A DNA stretch of 36,653 nt, from positions 1-36,653 of the forward strand of contig CAKREC010000019.1 of the NCBI GenBank assembly GCA_934316925.1. The letters run 5' to 3'. Below, in pieces: positions 15,761 through 24,200 of this stretch. Every line of letters starts with the position of its first letter. The first letter of the stretch is position 1. The translations under genes and the position numbers were made by a program. The stretch is from an uncultured Eubacterium sp. (GTDB lineage: Bacteria > Bacillota > Clostridia > Lachnospirales > Lachnospiraceae). The notes beneath the pieces are model-generated. The model saw only the letters and a list, made by a program, of their open reading frames with translations. It was not told the origin of the DNA and did no database searches.

Positions 15761-16019
15761 AAAAAAGTCCCAAAGCAAACAAAACTGCTTGCTCTGGGAC
15801 GGGATCATCTGAAAATCCCGCGGTACCACCCGCGTTGAGACATCTTTTGGTCTCCTCTCATACATATAACGGTGTTCACCGTACCAGCCTACTTGATTTC
15901 AACTGGTCAGCTCCGGAATGTTCTCCTGACTACTGCTCCCATAAAGCGCTTTCAGTCGGTGACGCTTCTCCCTGTCATGCGGTCGCTTCCATAGCCATTC
16001 GTTTCCTTCAATGCCTTTG
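15761..16019 (-). promoter_or_regulatory. T-box riboswitch leader (Asn, possibly Asn/Glu)
   Basis: The leader lies between the promoter and aspS2. The T-box core CGCGGGTGGTACCGCGG is at 15834-15818. It is followed by an alternative intrinsic terminator (GTCCC...GGGAC, 15800-15767) with a T6 run at 15766-15761. Upstream are a Stem I with a GGGAGAAGCG...CGCTT distal hairpin, the specifier region GGAGAACATTCC (15926-15915), a Stem III hairpin (ACGGTG AAC ACCGT) and a GAGAC/GTCTC hairpin. The specifier most naturally reads AAC (Asn, 15922-15920), with an A after it, as expected. GAG and GAA can also be read in the same stretch. Uncharged tRNA(Asn) would allow transcription of aspS2-gatCAB. Confidence 0.92.
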
Positions 16020-16025
16020 AATGCT

Positions 16026-16054
16026 ATCTTATCATATGGTTTCCCGGATTTCAA
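16026..16054 (-). promoter_or_regulatory. Promoter of the T-box/aspS2-gatCAB operon
   Basis: TTGAAA (16054-16049), a 17-base spacer and TAAGAT (16031-16026) on the minus strand. It lies only 13 bases after the stop of the DUF1002 gene, and places the start of the T-box leader near 16019. Confidence 0.65.
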
Positions 16055-16067
16055 CCCTTTGCATTAA

Positions 16068-16991
16068 TTATTGGAACATTTGCGCCAATTTATCCAAAAG
16101 AGAGGAAAAGAACAATGCAACTTTTGCGAGAAATGACTTTGCCTGCTCGGTATCAATGTTCATTCCCTGCAATTTGTCGTAAATGCCTTTTGCCTGATTC
16201 TTTACTTTTCCCCAATCCAGATCCAGTCCGGCGATCTTCTTCATCAGACTGAGAAGCGAAGTTTTTTCCTCATCGGTGATCGTGATCCCCAGCTCTTTTG
16301 CCGCATCTTCAATCGCCTTTTCAATCTGGGCATCCGAGGACAGATCTCCACTCAGCACTTTATTTTTTACAAGTGCTACAAGCTGTGCCGCTTCTTCTTT
16401 TCCAATCGACTCACCGAGTTCTCCGGTAACAACCAGTTCATTGGTTGCCGCATCGGCGCTCTCCTGATCGACGGTATCTCCCGTCATCGCTCCATATGCC
16501 TTCATCGCTCCAACCAGCGCTGCGGTTCCGGATAGCTGAAATGGCCCCGCTACCGTGACGGTTGCATCACTCACACCAGCAGTCGCCAGTGCATTGGAAT
16601 ACATCTCCGACGTACAAAAGCTGATGTTGTGTGTCTCAACGGAAATGCCGCTTCCCGCATCTGCTTCTTCAATCTTAACAGAAGAGAGTGCTTTGCTTCC
16701 GATCACACTCGAATCCAGATACGAATCCAGATAATCATGTTCATCCTGATTGGTGATCTCAAGCACTTCATAATCCGCCAATTCATCCTGCGAGACGCCA
16801 AGCAGCTCCATCACTTTATTCTTCTGTGAAGTCGTCAAGTCAGCTCCAAATGAAATATATGGTTTTACCTGCGCGGTATCTGCTTTAGCCGGCACTGCCT
16901 GGCCAAAACACAAAGACAGCGTCATCACTGCTGCCATCGCTGCCGCTACCATCTTTCTCACCCTGTCCACATCCTTTCTATCTTTTCTCAT
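16068..16991 (-). CDS. Secreted DUF1002 family protein
   Basis: About 307 residues, exported: basic start, hydrophobic core AAAMAAVMTLSLCF and cleavage near VPAKA. The mature part matches DUF1002 (YpuA-like), with GADLTTSQKNKVMELLGVS near its start, an alpha/beta region to about 190, and a helical C-terminal region with two amphipathic helices ending in LDKLAQMFQ. The function is unknown in the literature I know. The start is ambiguous: ATG 16991 is used here, but GTG 16961 has AAGGA 10 bases before it and gives an equally good signal peptide. It sits 21 bases after dapL and likely shares its transcript. No terminator separates it from the T-box promoter. Confidence 0.85.
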   Translation of the reverse strand: MRKDRKDVDRVRKMVAAAMAAVMTLSLCFGQAVPAKADTAQVKPYISFGADLTTSQKNKVMELLGVSQDELADYEVLEITNQDEHDYLDSYLDSSVIGSKALSSVKIEEADAGSGISVETHNISFCTSEMYSNALATAGVSDATVTVAGPFQLSGTAALVGAMKAYGAMTGDTVDQESADAATNELVVTGELGESIGKEEAAQLVALVKNKVLSGDLSSDAQIEKAIEDAAKELGITITDEEKTSLLSLMKKIAGLDLDWGKVKNQAKGIYDKLQGMNIDTEQAKSFLAKVALFFSSLLDKLAQMFQ

Positions 16992-17012
16992 GGTTATCCA
17001 CAACCAAAAGGA

Positions 17013-18227
17013 CTAAATGTTCTTAATGCGCTCCAATGCCTTCTTGGTATTTTCCGCAGAACCAAATGCCGTCAGTCGGAAATAACCTTCTCCGCTTGGT
17101 CCGAATCCCGATCCCGGTGTACCTACTACATTGGCTTTTTCCAGTAACAGATCAAAGAAATCCCATGATTTCATCTTATCCGGTGTCTGCAGCCAGATAT
17201 ATGGAGCATTCACACCACCAAATACGGTGTAACCCATATCTGCCAATCCGTTGCGGATCTCTTTGGCATTGTTCATATAATAAGCAATCTGCTCTTTGGT
17301 CTGTGCTTTTCCTGCATCACTGTAAACAGCCTCGCCTGCTCTCTGGATAATGTATGGAGCGCCATTGAACTTTGTGCCATGGCGTCTTGCCCACAGGCTG
17401 TTCAGAGATACCTCGCCACTCTTCAATGCTTTTGGAACTACAGTAAATCCAAGACGGGTTCCGGTAAATCCGGCATTTTTCGAAAAGCTTCTCATCTCGA
17501 TCGCACAAGTCTTTGCACCGTCACACTCATAAATGCTGTGTGGAACATCTGCTTCTGAAATATATGCTTCATAAGCTGCGTCATAGATAATAACCGCTTT
17601 CTTTTCATTGGCATAATCAACCCATGTCTGCAGCTGCTCTTTGGTCAGCGTGGTTCCTGTCGGGTTGTTTGGACAACAGATATAAATGATGTCCGGTGTC
17701 TGTTCCGGAATCTCCGGTACGAAATTGTTTTCTGCCGTACATGGCATATAGATCACATTGGACCAGCACTCTTTGTCTTTTAAATACTCTCCGGTCTTTC
17801 CTGACATCGCATTGCTGTCAACATAAACCGGATAAACAGGGTCAGTAACGGCGATCGTATTGTCCTGTGCAAAAATGTCTACAATGTTTCCGGAATCGCT
17901 TTTGGCTCCATCACTGACAAAAATCTCATCCAGCGCGATCTCAACGCCTCTGGCTTTATAATCGTTGTCTGCAATTGCCTTTCTCAAAAATTCATATCCA
18001 AGATCCGGTGCATAACCATGAAAGGTTTCTGCTTTTGCCATCTCATCAACAGCTCCATGCAGAGCGTCGATCACGGCTGGTGCCAAAGGCTGTGTCACAT
18101 CACCAATTCCTAAACTGATCACATCCTTATCCGGATTTGCTTCTTTAAAAGCAGCAACTTTTTTGCCAATGGTTGAAAAAAGATAACTGCCTGGTAACTT
18201 CAAATAATTGTCATTGATCTTAAACAT
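17013..18227 (-). CDS. dapL: LL-diaminopimelate aminotransferase
   Basis: A 404-residue fold-type I PLP aminotransferase that converts tetrahydrodipicolinate directly to LL-diaminopimelate, shortening the lysine/peptidoglycan pathway by three steps. The N-terminus [19 protein letters not shown] and [11 protein letters not shown] are DapL hallmarks. The PLP lysine is K250 in [16 protein letters not shown], and CPNNPTGTT binds the substrate. AGGAGG lies 10 bases before the ATG. A promoter is visible upstream, and a DUF1002 gene follows. Confidence 0.95.
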   Translation of the reverse strand: MFKINDNYLKLPGSYLFSTIGKKVAAFKEANPDKDVISLGIGDVTQPLAPAVIDALHGAVDEMAKAETFHGYAPDLGYEFLRKAIADNDYKARGVEIALDEIFVSDGAKSDSGNIVDIFAQDNTIAVTDPVYPVYVDSNAMSGKTGEYLKDKECWSNVIYMPCTAENNFVPEIPEQTPDIIYICCPNNPTGTTLTKEQLQTWVDYANEKKAVIIYDAAYEAYISEADVPHSIYECDGAKTCAIEMRSFSKNAGFTGTRLGFTVVPKALKSGEVSLNSLWARRHGTKFNGAPYIIQRAGEAVYSDAGKAQTKEQIAYYMNNAKEIRNGLADMGYTVFGGVNAPYIWLQTPDKMKSWDFFDLLLEKANVVGTPGSGFGPSGEGYFRLTAFGSAENTKKALERIKNI

Positions 18228-18275
18228 CTTCTTGTATCCTCCTTATGCTGTATATTCAACTCATGTCTACGCTGT

Positions 18276-18304
18276 ATTTTACATGAATTTTTTCTCTTTT
18301 GCAA
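18276..18304 (-). promoter_or_regulatory. Probable promoter of dapL
   Basis: TTGCAA (18304-18299), 17-base spacer, TAAAAT (18281-18276) on the minus strand, about 50 bases before the dapL ATG. It lies immediately after the terminator of the preceding gene, so dapL starts its own unit. Confidence 0.5.
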
Positions 18305-18308
18305 ATAT

Positions 18309-18345
18309 AAAAAAGCTATCTGGCGCAATTGCCCGATAGCTTTTT
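18309..18345. terminator. Bidirectional intrinsic terminator
   Basis: The stem AGCTATC...GATAGCT (18314-18341) has a GGCGCAATTGCCC inner stem-loop and runs of A and T on the two sides, so it works on both strands. On the minus strand it ends the DUF6465 gene, whose stop is 5 bases away. Confidence 0.85.
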
Positions 18346-18349
18346 CATC

Positions 18350-18805
18350 TTATAAATCGACTGCTCCTGTGGAACCGTTCTTCAAACCTTCGTTGATCAC
18401 ATAGTAAGCTTTTCCATCTTCTGGTTTTATGTAAAGTTTTGTGCGTTTGATCGCTGATACTTTCTTGCCTTCTGCTTCCCATGCAGCAACTACTTTTTCC
18501 ATGATAGAAGATTCGGAATATTCCATGCCTCCCACCTGAACAAAAACATCAGCCTTTACATCTAATGTTTCTTTTGCAGCCTTTGTCTTTGTTGTCTTAG
18601 CAGCAGTTTTCTTTGCTGCTGGCTTTGCAGCCTTTTTTGCAGCCGGCTTTGTCTCTTTCTTCTCTGCCGGTTTTGCAGTTGATTTGGTTTCTTTCTTCTC
18701 CGCTGTCTTTGCTGTCTCAACTGATGATGTATTTGTAGCGGTGGCTTTTACAGTATCCTTTGCGCTGCTTTTTGCCAATGGTGCCGTAATCTTAGTCTGA
18801 ATCAT
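18350..18805 (-). CDS. DUF6465 protein with histone-H1-like Lys/Ala/Thr-rich N-terminus
   Basis: A 151-residue protein. The first ~85 residues are almost entirely Lys, Ala, Thr, Glu and Pro, in imperfect tandem units (AEKKETKSTAKP, AEKKETKPAAKK, AAKPAAKKTAAKTT), like histone H1 or Chlamydia HC1 tails. The last ~65 residues form a small folded domain (ADVFVQVGGMEYSES...KLYIKPEDGKAYYVINEG) that I recognise as DUF6465, common in Lachnospiraceae. No signal peptide. The start at ATG 18805 has GGAGG 9 bases upstream; the longer frame to 18865 covers the promoter region. A strong promoter and terminator suggest it is abundant and transcribed alone. Nucleic-acid binding is inferred from the composition only. 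Confidence 0.8.
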   Translation of the reverse strand: MIQTKITAPLAKSSAKDTVKATATNTSSVETAKTAEKKETKSTAKPAEKKETKPAAKKAAKPAAKKTAAKTTKTKAAKETLDVKADVFVQVGGMEYSESSIMEKVVAAWEAEGKKVSAIKRTKLYIKPEDGKAYYVINEGLKNGSTGAVDL

Positions 18806-18856
18806 AATACAATTCCTCCCGATACAATTTCGTGTTAATAATTTGTTTCTTTTTTG

Positions 18857-18885
18857 ATTATACACCCATTACAATTCTATCTCAA
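18857..18885 (-). promoter_or_regulatory. Strong sigma-A promoter of the DUF6465 gene
   Basis: TTGAGA (18885-18880), 17 bases, and a perfect TATAAT (18862-18857) on the minus strand, with about 45 bases of 5' leader. Confidence 0.75.
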
Positions 18886-18947
18886 TCAAAAAATCGCCTA
18901 ATTATGCCGATTTATTCAATTATTTTCCGTTACTTTAGACAAAAACC

Positions 18948-18976
18948 TTTACTTTTGTTATCGATTCCCTTAAAAT
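18948..18976 (+). promoter_or_regulatory. Possible promoter of the small acidic membrane protein
   Basis: TTTACT (18948-18953), 17 bases, TAAAAT (18971-18976) on the plus strand, with a leader of about 50 bases. The -35 matches only 4 of 6, so it is tentative. Confidence 0.35.
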
Positions 18977-19035
18977 ATGGATATAAATTCCTTTTACAGG
19001 ATATACTAAATCGCATAATAGAAAGGATGAAGGAT

Positions 19036-19233
19036 ATGAAAAAAGCTCTGAAATTTCTCCTTGTTCTGGCCGCTGTCGTTGCTGCCGTAGGTGGAATACT
19101 ATATTTTGTGAAAAATGTTCTCATGAAAGATTATCTCGAAGAATACGATGACGATTTTGATAATGATCTGTTTGATGAAGACGAAGAAGAGTCAAGAGAT
19201 TATGTTACGTTAAACTCCGAAGCAGAAGAATAA
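19036..19233 (+). CDS. Small single-pass membrane protein with acidic tail (65 aa)
   Basis: A 65-residue protein: basic MKKALK start, one hydrophobic helix (about 7-27, LLVLAAVVAAVGGILYFV), then a strongly acidic tail (Asp/Glu in about half of residues 35-55). AAAGGA lies 8 bases before the ATG at 19036. An earlier in-frame start at 18832 lies in the divergent promoter region and is rejected. It is flanked by its own promoter and a strong terminator, so it is a monocistronic gene. I do not recognise a family with certainty. It could be an uncleaved signal anchor with the tail outside or, by the positive-inside rule, with the Lys residues inside. Confidence 0.75.
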   Translation: MKKALKFLLVLAAVVAAVGGILYFVKNVLMKDYLEEYDDDFDNDLFDEDEEESRDYVTLNSEAEE

Positions 19234-19305
19234 AAATAAGGATTCCTTACGGGAGCCGGGTGTTCACTGCGTGAACAAGGCTCCGTCCGGAATCCTTATT
19301 TTTTT
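19232..19305. terminator. Strong bidirectional intrinsic terminator
   Basis: A long stem: AATAAGGATTCC pairs with GGAATCCTTATT, and inner GGGAGCC pairs with GGCTCC, topped by a GTTCAC...GTGAAC loop stem. A-rich and T-rich flanks lie on the two sides. It ends the small membrane-protein gene (plus) and, from the other side, the VanZ gene and the cohesin operon (minus). Confidence 0.9.
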
Positions 19306-19323
19306 GTCCAAAATGGGGGAGGA

Positions 19324-19914
19324 CTAATCTTTTTTAACCCACAATAATCTGGCAATAAATGTTCGATCTACATTTTTCTTCCTTGCAATTGCAATTACTC
19401 CCGCTGCAAGAACTACTCCCAGTGAATTCAACATTAAATCATCAATATCTGCTACATGTCCTGGAAAACCAGTCAGATAATTCGTCAGCAGCTGATACAA
19501 TTCAATCAATACAGACGTACATACTCCCACTATCGTTAAAAACGATATTTTTTTCTTCCCTTTGGTAAAAATATCCCAAAATATAATCAGTGGGAATAAT
19601 AATACAATATTTCCAGCTAATTGAATGATTGTTCCTGAAGAAAAATAATTTCTTATTGATGCAAACGGAACAAACTGATAAAACCGAATATAGTTCTCTG
19701 CACCCTCATACATCATTGGAATCTGTGCCTTATCAAATATATAAATCGGGAAAAGAACCACTTTCGCCAAAACAAGAGTGTAAAACACAAAGCTTACAAC
19801 AACATAATATCTTGAACAACGTTGTTCTGGTCTGAATGTTCTGTAAATGTATACACAGACCGATATTGCAAAAAACAATATTATAAATAATCCTGTCGTT
19901 ATGTTAATAATCAT
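19324..19914 (-). CDS. VanZ family membrane protein
   Basis: A 196-residue polytopic membrane protein with about five helices. VanZ hallmarks are NIVLLFPLIIF, a helix with ELYQLLTNY, and DIDDLMLNSLGVVLA at the last membrane segment. VanZ proteins are linked to low-level teicoplanin resistance in one system and to envelope roles otherwise, so function is not assigned. It is more AT-rich than its neighbours. It begins 86 bases after the cohesin-SH3 gene on the same strand with only a weak AGGA site, and ends before the bidirectional terminator. It may be the last gene of the cohesin operon or separately acquired. Confidence 0.85.
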   Translation of the reverse strand: MIINITTGLFIILFFAISVCVYIYRTFRPEQRCSRYYVVVSFVFYTLVLAKVVLFPIYIFDKAQIPMMYEGAENYIRFYQFVPFASIRNYFSSGTIIQLAGNIVLLFPLIIFWDIFTKGKKKISFLTIVGVCTSVLIELYQLLTNYLTGFPGHVADIDDLMLNSLGVVLAAGVIAIARKKNVDRTFIARLLWVKKD

Positions 19915-20000
19915 ATTTTCCTGATACGATGTTTTATAAATATATTACATCATACATCCTTTCTTAGCTGATTTTTGACAATTAGTACGATAACATAGCT

Positions 20001-21245
20001 TTACGCAATATATTGCGAAGCCATATAGCCTTCCTGTTTCTTGATACGCACTTTGTACCAGCCTTTTATATTGTTTCCAATTACCTTTACTTTGGTTCCT
20101 TTTGGATATGTATTGATGATCTTATATTTCTTTCCTTCTCCTGCACGAAGTCTCAGGCTTCCTTCTCCGGTCTTTACTTTTCCGGTCCAGACTACGGACG
20201 ATGACGGAACGTATCCCACTTTGCCACTATATTTTACGAGGTACCAACCTTTTTTCATATCCAGTATCGTGATCTTTTTGCCTTTTTTTATCGTCTTGAT
20301 CACTTTTGACGATTTGCTTTTTTTCTGATACATCTTTACTTTTTTGCTCGTGGTGGCTGGCTTTTTCATTTTGTATGCGATCTTTGGAATCGTTTTCTGA
20401 GCCACTAAGATTTTTCCGCATACCGAACATTTCTTTCCCTTAGTCAATCCACTTCTTTGGGTCGTAGCCTTTACTGCTGCAAGTACAACAGGTGTGTGAC
20501 CTTTCGCGTTTATGACTTCCTGTTTTTGGATCACATAACCACATACGGAACATTTCTTACCGCTGGTAAGACCACTTTTTTCACAGGTGGCCTCAACTGC
20601 AGCTACATTTACCACACGATGTTTTTCTACGGTTTTTAAAATCTTTTCCTTGCAGTCCGCATACACACAGTTGTGCCAGTGAGTGTTGGCATCACTTGAC
20701 CATTTTGTGTCATTTACGTGGATGCACTTAACAACGGATACTGCACCGTCATTTGCCTGCACTGCAATATCTTCTTCTTTCACATTGATTGCCTGGTCAA
20801 TTTTAAGAGAGATAATATAAGGTTTAAACTCCGCCGTATTCGAAACGGTAAACTCCAGTTTCAAAACCGTACCATTTGCTGTGTTGTTTTGCAGGGTGTT
20901 GAGATATGCCAGATACACAGATTCTTCTTTGTTTAAATCCGTTGACCACGACACATCTTCATCACCAAATACGTTGCCGTTTTGTACGGAAGTCAACGTC
21001 AAAGCAGAGTGATCATAACCGATCCGGAATTTCATTCCCCAGATTCCCGGATTATTCTTTAAATCTACCGTTATGTAAAATTTGTCGCCTCTTTCTACGG
21101 TTTTGGATGATACCGACAAGGTACCTTCCTTTGTTTCCGCCCCTGCCAATACCGTTGTATCAGCAAGAGCAGAAACAGTAAGAACCACTACTGCACAAAA
21201 CATGGCAAGCAGTCTGCATACACCCGATCTTTTTGAAATTTTCAT
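20001..21245 (-). CDS. Secreted cohesin - Cys/His repeat - SH3b protein
   Basis: A 414-residue exported protein. Signal peptide 1-36. Cohesin-like domain about 41-172 (GDKFYITVDLKNNPGIWGMK, IGYDHSALTLTSVQNG, DGAVSVV). A region of Cys/His repeats, 174-285, with two GKKCSVCG units (229-236 and 270-277) and an HTHWHNC segment. Two SH3b domains (about 300-353 and 355-414; GWYLVKYSGKVGYVPSSS and GWYKVRIKKQEGYMAS) would bind cell wall. The cohesin is about half identical by eye to that of the membrane protein two genes upstream. The start at ATG 21245 has AAGGAGG 8 bases before. It lies 41 bases after the dockerin gene and likely holds a dockerin partner at the wall. Confidence 0.82.
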   Translation of the reverse strand: MKISKRSGVCRLLAMFCAVVVLTVSALADTTVLAGAETKEGTLSVSSKTVERGDKFYITVDLKNNPGIWGMKFRIGYDHSALTLTSVQNGNVFGDEDVSWSTDLNKEESVYLAYLNTLQNNTANGTVLKLEFTVSNTAEFKPYIISLKIDQAINVKEEDIAVQANDGAVSVVKCIHVNDTKWSSDANTHWHNCVYADCKEKILKTVEKHRVVNVAAVEATCEKSGLTSGKKCSVCGYVIQKQEVINAKGHTPVVLAAVKATTQRSGLTKGKKCSVCGKILVAQKTIPKIAYKMKKPATTSKKVKMYQKKSKSSKVIKTIKKGKKITILDMKKGWYLVKYSGKVGYVPSSSVVWTGKVKTGEGSLRLRAGEGKKYKIINTYPKGTKVKVIGNNIKGWYKVRIKKQEGYMASQYIA

Positions 21246-21286
21246 AGGCAAAACCTCCTTCTGTTTCATCCCTTAATCCTGTTCCT

Positions 21287-24200
21287 TTATTCTTCCACAT
21301 GGCTTACGGTAAACCGGCCTACTTGTATATAACCCGAACTGCCGTATTTTGCATAAACATTGATCCTGTGGTTGTCCTCTGTCAGTTTGCTTCCATCAAT
21401 CGTAAAGATGTTATCCTCTACGGTTACACAAGAGTCATTGCTGCCATCTGCGGATGTTGCATAACTCAGATTCGATACTTTACCGGAATTTCCATATGTG
21501 TTAAATCGAATCTTTATGATTCCACTTTCTGTCACCTCATAGTTGCCGGCAGAGTAATCTACCACCGGATAACTGCCAAGTCCCCATGTGTAGTTTAACT
21601 TGTTTGCCCAATATTCTTTATATCTGTCCTTAATGGATTTCACATTTCCGGTAATATCTGTTACTCTTGTTGTAACCCATACATGCTGTCCCACCATTCT
21701 GCCACTTGATTCCATGTATATCTGGGTTGGATAGGTAGCATAATTGGTCGTTGATCCGGATCTTGTTTTAGTATCCATTTCAATGGAGAATGAGGTTGTT
21801 GATCCATTTGCCCATGACACGGTATTGTTCAATTTCTGCGAACCACCTACCGAATCCCGGCAGTCTACATAAACATTGTAATAGGAACCATTCAGATCAT
21901 ATGGTTTTATGATCAGAACACTTTCGTATAACTGTTCAAACTTCAGATAATACTGATCTGCCGGACGCGAGATCACAACATCATAAACGCCGATATCGGA
22001 TGGAATTCCCTCTTCATATTCGTCCTTACTCTGAGACTTATACCGGATCGTAAATCCATCTTCCTCAAAGGTCTTTCCTTCGTTCAGGTCTTCCTCTCCC
22101 GGCAGATTAAAGCTGTAATCGGCGATACGCTGTATACCCGAATCGTAATAATATGAGCGGTTTGTAAAGGTAAAGGTGTCTCTTGGGATCGCTTTCAATT
22201 TTCTCCAATGAGCATATAAAGTTACATTTGATGTGATCAAAACTTCATCTTCTGCCGTAACTCGTTCTCCACCTTCTTCTTCCATGTACCAGCCTAAGAA
22301 AGCGTAGCCGTCTCTTACAAGTGTAGGAATTTCTCCATAGGCTTCTTTGTAGGTTACTTTCTTTTTATTATTCTCCAACTCATTTCCACCGTTTACATTA
22401 AAGGTAATGGTGTATACAGCCGGTTTCCATTTTGCATAAAGCGTTATGTCCTCGGTTGGCACTTTGTTGGAGGTAAATGGTTTTTCACACTCTGCATCGG
22501 TACACCAGCCATCAAAAACATAACCTCTTTTAACCGGTGTTTCCATGGTTGGAAGAATTGTTGTTTCCTTTCTTGTTATTGGGTCTATGGTATTGCCGCC
22601 GTTGGTATCAAAGGTAATTGTTACCAGTTTCTTGACCACATTCTTACATTCAACGTAATAGGTTGTTGGCGACGATATCTTGTCTACCTCCGGTGTGATT
22701 CCAATAATGTCTGTGTTATTCTCCTCAGCCACTTTTAAGTAATCGTAATCCGGAGTGGTTCCTCTTTTCACTTTGACTACAGCATTTTCTACATCAATTC
22801 CATTAAATACAAAGGTCGCCGTGGTGCTGTCATCTACATAATTTGCTTTTGCCGTCACACCATTGTTCAATGCCTCTGCAATCTTATTATTGATCGGCTG
22901 TGTCAGATCGATCACTTCCTGCTTTCCGTTTACGGTGATCGTTGCTGTTGTTGTAACCCCTGCAAATTTATTATATGCTGACTGTCGGTTCGAACCGGTG
23001 GATTCCAACTCAGAGAAATCAAATGTTTCCCCGTATTTTGCATAGAATGTCTGACTTCTTGTGGTTCCATTTGCATTTTCGATCCCCGTCACCGTGATCG
23101 GATAAGTTTTGTAATCCACATAATAGTCATACGTCGTATTGTCAACAAGAGTTACCTGTTCTGTTTTCTGACCATCATAACCTTTTGTTAACGTATACTT
23201 GTAATCGTTCCAATTGAGAATGTCCTTTAACTCTTCTTCAGTTGGAAGATCAAACTCTTCATTCTTTAAAACTTTTTTGTTCCATACCGTCTTATAACCA
23301 TCCTTGTCATTACCTACACGAACGGAGGCTGTATAGTATTCCTTTAATTCCTCTGTCGTAAGGTTGGTCCATACTACAGGAACTGTGACCGTCATATCAT
23401 AATGACTGAATGCAACCTTATTGCGTAAATAGGTGATCGTCATTTCTCCTGCCATATAACGGGTATTTTCAGGAACATTAACATGGATTTTTCCTGTTTT
23501 GTAATCCACGCTGAAGTTTCGGTTTGTAAACCGGATATTAAAGTCTGAAGCGGCAGGGGATTCTACTCCCTGATCTCCCGTGTTGAGTTCCACATATTTC
23601 AGTGCCAGTACACTCTTTGGCACATCCATCGTAATGCCGTTCGTCCGGTCACCGTCCTCATCTCTCACAACGATCGTTTCATCATCGCTCGGCTCATACG
23701 CCGTGTTGTAATAGAACACATTCCGCCCGGCTTTGAGCAGTGGAATTTCTTTGTCTACAAAATCATTGCTGTATTCAAACAGGCTTCCAATGGCATTTGC
23801 CTCAAAACTCATCATAAAGTACAGACCGAATTCAATACTTAAGGCGCCTTCCATACGTTCCTTACTTACCGTATTGGCGGTATTTGCCGGTCGGTATTTT
23901 GAATATTCATATATAAAGAATCCGTACAGCTTAACATACGGTCCAAGTTCTGCCGCAATACCTACCGATGCAAACTTGCCGCTGCCGATACCTGCGTACA
24001 GTTTTGCCCGGACACCTGCTTTTACCCCCAGTTTACCCATTACGTAAAACTGGAAGTCAAAACGCTCGTCCATCAGATCCATGGTAGAAGAACCTGCCGA
24101 TGGAGTAAACAAACCTACCTTGAACCAAAAGCTGTATCGTTTTCCGACTTCATATTCCAAATTGGAACCAATGGCTATATTCATATCTGTTCGAACAACA

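Noticed and set aside
18600..18720. Short tandem DNA repeats as a CRISPR-like array
   Set aside because: They are in-frame codon repeats of a Lys/Ala-rich protein, without spacers of constant length.
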